Assembly (NCBI GenBank): GCA_015060965.1 | Contig: SUXN01000015.1 | Coordinates: forward strand, 1-57,882 | Origin: Bacteroidales bacterium | Lineage (GTDB): Bacteria; Bacteroidota; Bacteroidia; Bacteroidales; Bacteroidaceae | Direction: 5' to 3' | Length of the DNA stretch: 57,882 nucleotides | Shown here: piece after piece, positions 56,872 to 57,882 of the stretch | How the letters are laid out: every line of letters starts with the position of its first letter | Position numbering within the stretch: the first letter of the stretch is position 1 | Position numbers and translations under genes: made by a program | Notes under the pieces: generated by a model | Seen by the model: only the letters and a program-made list of their open reading frames with translations | What the model was told of the DNA's origin: nothing | Database searches by the model: none

Positions 56872-56922
56872 ATGCAAAATAGAGTACAGATAACAGAGTA
56901 CAAGACTTTTAGTAGCTTTTGA
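56872..56922 (+). CDS. Possible 16-codon leader peptide
   Basis: ATG 56872 is preceded by AAAGGAGGAAA, a near-perfect Shine-Dalgarno, and opens a 16-codon frame (MQNRVQITEYKTFSSF) ending in TGA at 56920. It is too short for a recognised family. It lies just after a promoter and about 170 bases before a terminator-like hairpin, which is the usual place for a leader peptide. It may equally be a chance frame; the Shine-Dalgarno is the main support. Confidence 0.35.
   Translation: MQNRVQITEYKTFSSF
56881..56902 (+). repeat. Left copy of a 22-base long-range inverted repeat
   Basis: This sequence is the exact reverse complement of 57755-57776, about 850 bases away, which lies in the signal-peptide coding part of the lipoprotein gene. 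It falls within the possible leader frame. Confidence 0.85.
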
Positions 56923-57093
56923 TAACCTTTGTAAACTAAAAACAAACAACCAAGAAATGCAAAGCTATAATACCATATACAGCAATAGTCCGGGGTCGGT
57001 AACAGGCAATCTCTTTTATTTGCTTTGTAATATATTGAGTTATAATATTTTGCAATACCTCCCCCTAAATACGGATATAAAATATAAGATAAT

Positions 57094-57141
57094 GCGCTAT
57101 TGTGCAGCACCTCAACGTGCCTCACGGTAGCGCGTTTTTTT
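57094..57141 (+). terminator. Intrinsic terminator or attenuator upstream of 55-residue ORF
   Basis: GCGCTA (57094-57099) pairs with TAGCGC (57128-57133), extended inside by two T-G pairs, GTG/CAC and GCAC/GTGC around the loop CTCAAC. A run of seven T bases (57135-57141) follows. It lies between the promoter at 56822 and the gene at 57181, which has no visible promoter of its own, so it may work as an attenuator. The 56715-57180 stretch otherwise holds only the promoter, leader frame and hpf terminator. Confidence 0.75.
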
Positions 57142-57180
57142 GACCTTATAAAGTAAAAAATTAAAAATAATAACTAAGCG

Positions 57181-57348
57181 ATGAAACAGAAAAAAGAATT
57201 TTACACACCGCCCGTAGTTACAGTGGTGGAGATTGAGACTTCCCAGATATTGGCAGGTTCCTTTACAGGTAATGCACAGGATAGCGACGATAGCGAGTTC
57301 GGTGCACCAGCACAGCGTCGCGGGCAATGGGGCGATTTGTGGAAATAA
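57181..57348 (+). CDS. 55-residue small protein, possible peptide precursor
   Basis: A 55-residue protein: basic start MKQKKEFYTPPVV, then VVEIETSQILAGSFTGN, an Asp/Ser-rich stretch and the end QRRGQWGDLWK. From memory, short Bacteroidales proteins with the same layout (Lys start, Tyr-x-Pro-Pro, hydrophobic-Glu repeat, 'LAGS', aromatic end) occur near surface-protein loci and are not characterised. No signal peptide or membrane helix is obvious. A short hydrophobic run before LAGS could be a cleavage or recognition site. It precedes a lipoprotein gene by 337 bases. Confidence 0.65.
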   Translation: MKQKKEFYTPPVVTVVEIETSQILAGSFTGNAQDSDDSEFGAPAQRRGQWGDLWK

Positions 57349-57394
57349 ATCGCACTATCAACAACACGAGCAGTGATAGGTCGCACGCTGTAAA

Positions 57395-57511
57395 ACTCTC
57401 CCGCTTTTTAAAGAGGGAGTACCCGCAGGGGGGGAGTTCTGCTTGTGCGAAAAGCCCTCAGACAGGGGTGCAGTTTAAAGTTTATGCCACGCGGGTGGCG
57501 GTAAGCAGAAC
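57395..57511. repeat. GC-rich structured element (probable dispersed repeat)
   Basis: GTTCTGCTT (57436-57444) pairs with AAGCAGAAC (57503-57511), enclosing two small hairpins (CCCT/AGGG and GCCAC/GTGGC at 57486-57499). Upstream, CTCCC and GGGAG flank an AT stretch. The composition is unlike the flanks. It could be a structured RNA or a mobile-type repeat; no coding function is likely. Confidence 0.5.
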
Positions 57512-57552
57512 GAGTCAATTTGTGGAAATGAAAAATAGAATGCCTTGCGTTC

Positions 57553-57637
57553 TTGTCATTCCGAACCGCAGGGAGGAATCTCAAAAACCGCACGAACCGA
57601 GATACTTCACTCCATTACACTCCGTTCAGTATGACAA
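57553..57637. repeat. REP-like palindromic element, copy 2
   Basis: An 85-base element bounded by TTGTCAT (57553-57559) and ATGACAA (57631-57637), with GGAATCTC and GAGATACTTC inside. It is a diverged relative of the element at 4569-4656 (same ends, similar size and an internal GAGAT..C box). It lies between the 55-residue gene and the lipoprotein gene. Confidence 0.65.
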
Positions 57638-57685
57638 CATTCGCGACAAACTATAAATAATGAAAAACAATAAACAACTGTAAAT

Positions 57686-57882
57686 ATGAGAATAACCAAA
57701 AAAGCAAATAAGAGCAGAACAACATCTGTACTCCGTACTCTATTATCTGTACTCTGTACTCTGTTATCTGTACTCTTCATCACCTCTTGCCAGCAGGACG
57801 ACATCGTGCCCGACACACCCGATGCTCCTACCGAGGGCTATCACCTGACCTTTGACGGAGGTGTGGGCATTGAGACTGGTAC
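57686..57882 (+). CDS. Lipoprotein, N-terminal part only (fimbrillin-like?)
   Basis: The first 65 codons of a gene cut by the window end. The signal peptide is long and unusual: a basic start (MRITKKANKSRTT), then SVLRTLL, SVLCTLL, SVLFITSC, with the lipobox Cys35. The mature start is Asp/Pro-rich (QQDDIVPDTPDAPTEGYHLTFDG) and resembles major or accessory fimbrillin-type lipoproteins of Bacteroidales, but the visible part is too short to be sure. It may instead be another surface lipoprotein. Regulation probably runs through the upstream leader. Confidence 0.7.
   Translation, partial: MRITKKANKSRTTSVLRTLLSVLCTLLSVLFITSCQQDDIVPDTPDAPTEGYHLTFDGGVGIETG
57725..57776 (+). repeat. 21-base tandem repeat inside a signal-peptide sequence
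   Basis: Two full units (57725-57745 and 57746-57766, two differences) and a partial third unit code for SVLxTLL heptads. Because the unit is a multiple of three, gain or loss of units keeps the frame. Positions 57755-57776 are the reverse complement of 56881-56902. Confidence 0.9.

Noticed and set aside
56802..57125. 107-codon minus-strand hydrophobic frame
   Set aside because: It lies in an AT-rich leader and crosses a promoter, a terminator and the inverted repeat; hydrophobic residues are expected from AT-rich sequence.
57327..57656. 109-codon plus-strand frame after the 55-residue gene
   Set aside because: It runs through the GC-rich element and the REP-like element, and its protein is simply the translation of these repeats. 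It also overlaps the end of the 55-residue gene.
55518..57776. Xer recombinase as the invertase of the 22-base inverted repeat
   Set aside because: The recombinase looks like the housekeeping dif type and the repeat does not resemble a dif half-site pair. The proximity alone is not evidence.
1..57882. CRISPR arrays, rRNA genes, insertion sequences, further tRNA genes
   Set aside because: None were seen on either strand apart from tRNA-Leu at 8647-8732. Small unusual RNAs could be missed by eye.

Overview
The window is chromosomal DNA from a member of the Bacteroidales (Bacteroidota). The evidence is the type IX secretion sortase PorU beside PorV, DUF6242/DUF6089 proteins ahead of uppS-bamA-OmpH, a fused secDF, RNase HI with an N-terminal viroplasmin domain, a BlaR1-like peptidase ending in a TonB domain, a DUF6576 rhomboid, and several promoters of the Bacteroides type (TTTG, 19 bases, TAnnTTTG). 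The genus cannot be fixed from the sequence; a gut Prevotellaceae- or Bacteroidaceae-like organism fits. The housekeeping core is a tightly packed, mostly co-oriented set of operons.

Layout. 1-2.3 kb: an orphan lipoprotein and a secreted multi-domain protein with a type IX C-terminal sorting domain (minus strand). 2.7-8.6 kb: BlaI-like repressor, BlaR1/M56 peptidase-TonB fusion, TonB-receptor-like outer-membrane barrel and an aspartyl-protease-like protein that has lost one catalytic Asp. 8.6-12.4 kb (minus): tRNA-Leu(UAA), a zinc-ribbon lipoprotein, argH, an SRPBCC protein, pyrE and a SUI1 factor. 12.5-21.3 kb (plus): rex with a candidate autoregulatory operator, an FAH-family hydrolase, porU, porV, ispF, a metallophosphoesterase and ribD. 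21.4-29.7 kb (plus): DUF6242 lipoprotein, DUF6089 barrel, uppS, bamA, three OmpH/Skp-like chaperones and murI, a cell-envelope assembly block. 29.8-35.3 kb: lytic transglycosylase (minus), then rRNA methyltransferase, purD and two membrane proteins. 35.3-42.5 kb (minus operon): argS, rnhA, two LtaS-like sulfatase-fold enzymes and a radical SAM protein. 42.7-47.3 kb: two overlapping rhomboid proteases and secDF. 47.4-50.9 kb (minus): DUF2851 and a PgpH-like HD phosphodiesterase. 51-56.7 kb (plus): gltX, waaA, mdh, rpsU, a Xer recombinase and hpf.

Right end (56.8-57.9 kb): an accessory surface-protein locus unlike the rest. A promoter, a 16-codon leader frame with a textbook Shine-Dalgarno, and a strong intrinsic terminator precede a 55-residue peptide gene. 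Dispersed repeat elements follow, then the start of a lipoprotein gene whose signal peptide is built from 21-base tandem repeats. Those repeats are matched by a 22-base inverted copy inside the leader. This locus and an 18-bp perfect hairpin covering the xer start codon are the most unusual things in the window.

All calls come from reading the sequence and from remembered family knowledge; no database search or folding computation was run. Starts were chosen by family N-termini, signal peptides and spacing, because Shine-Dalgarno sequences are rare in this lineage.
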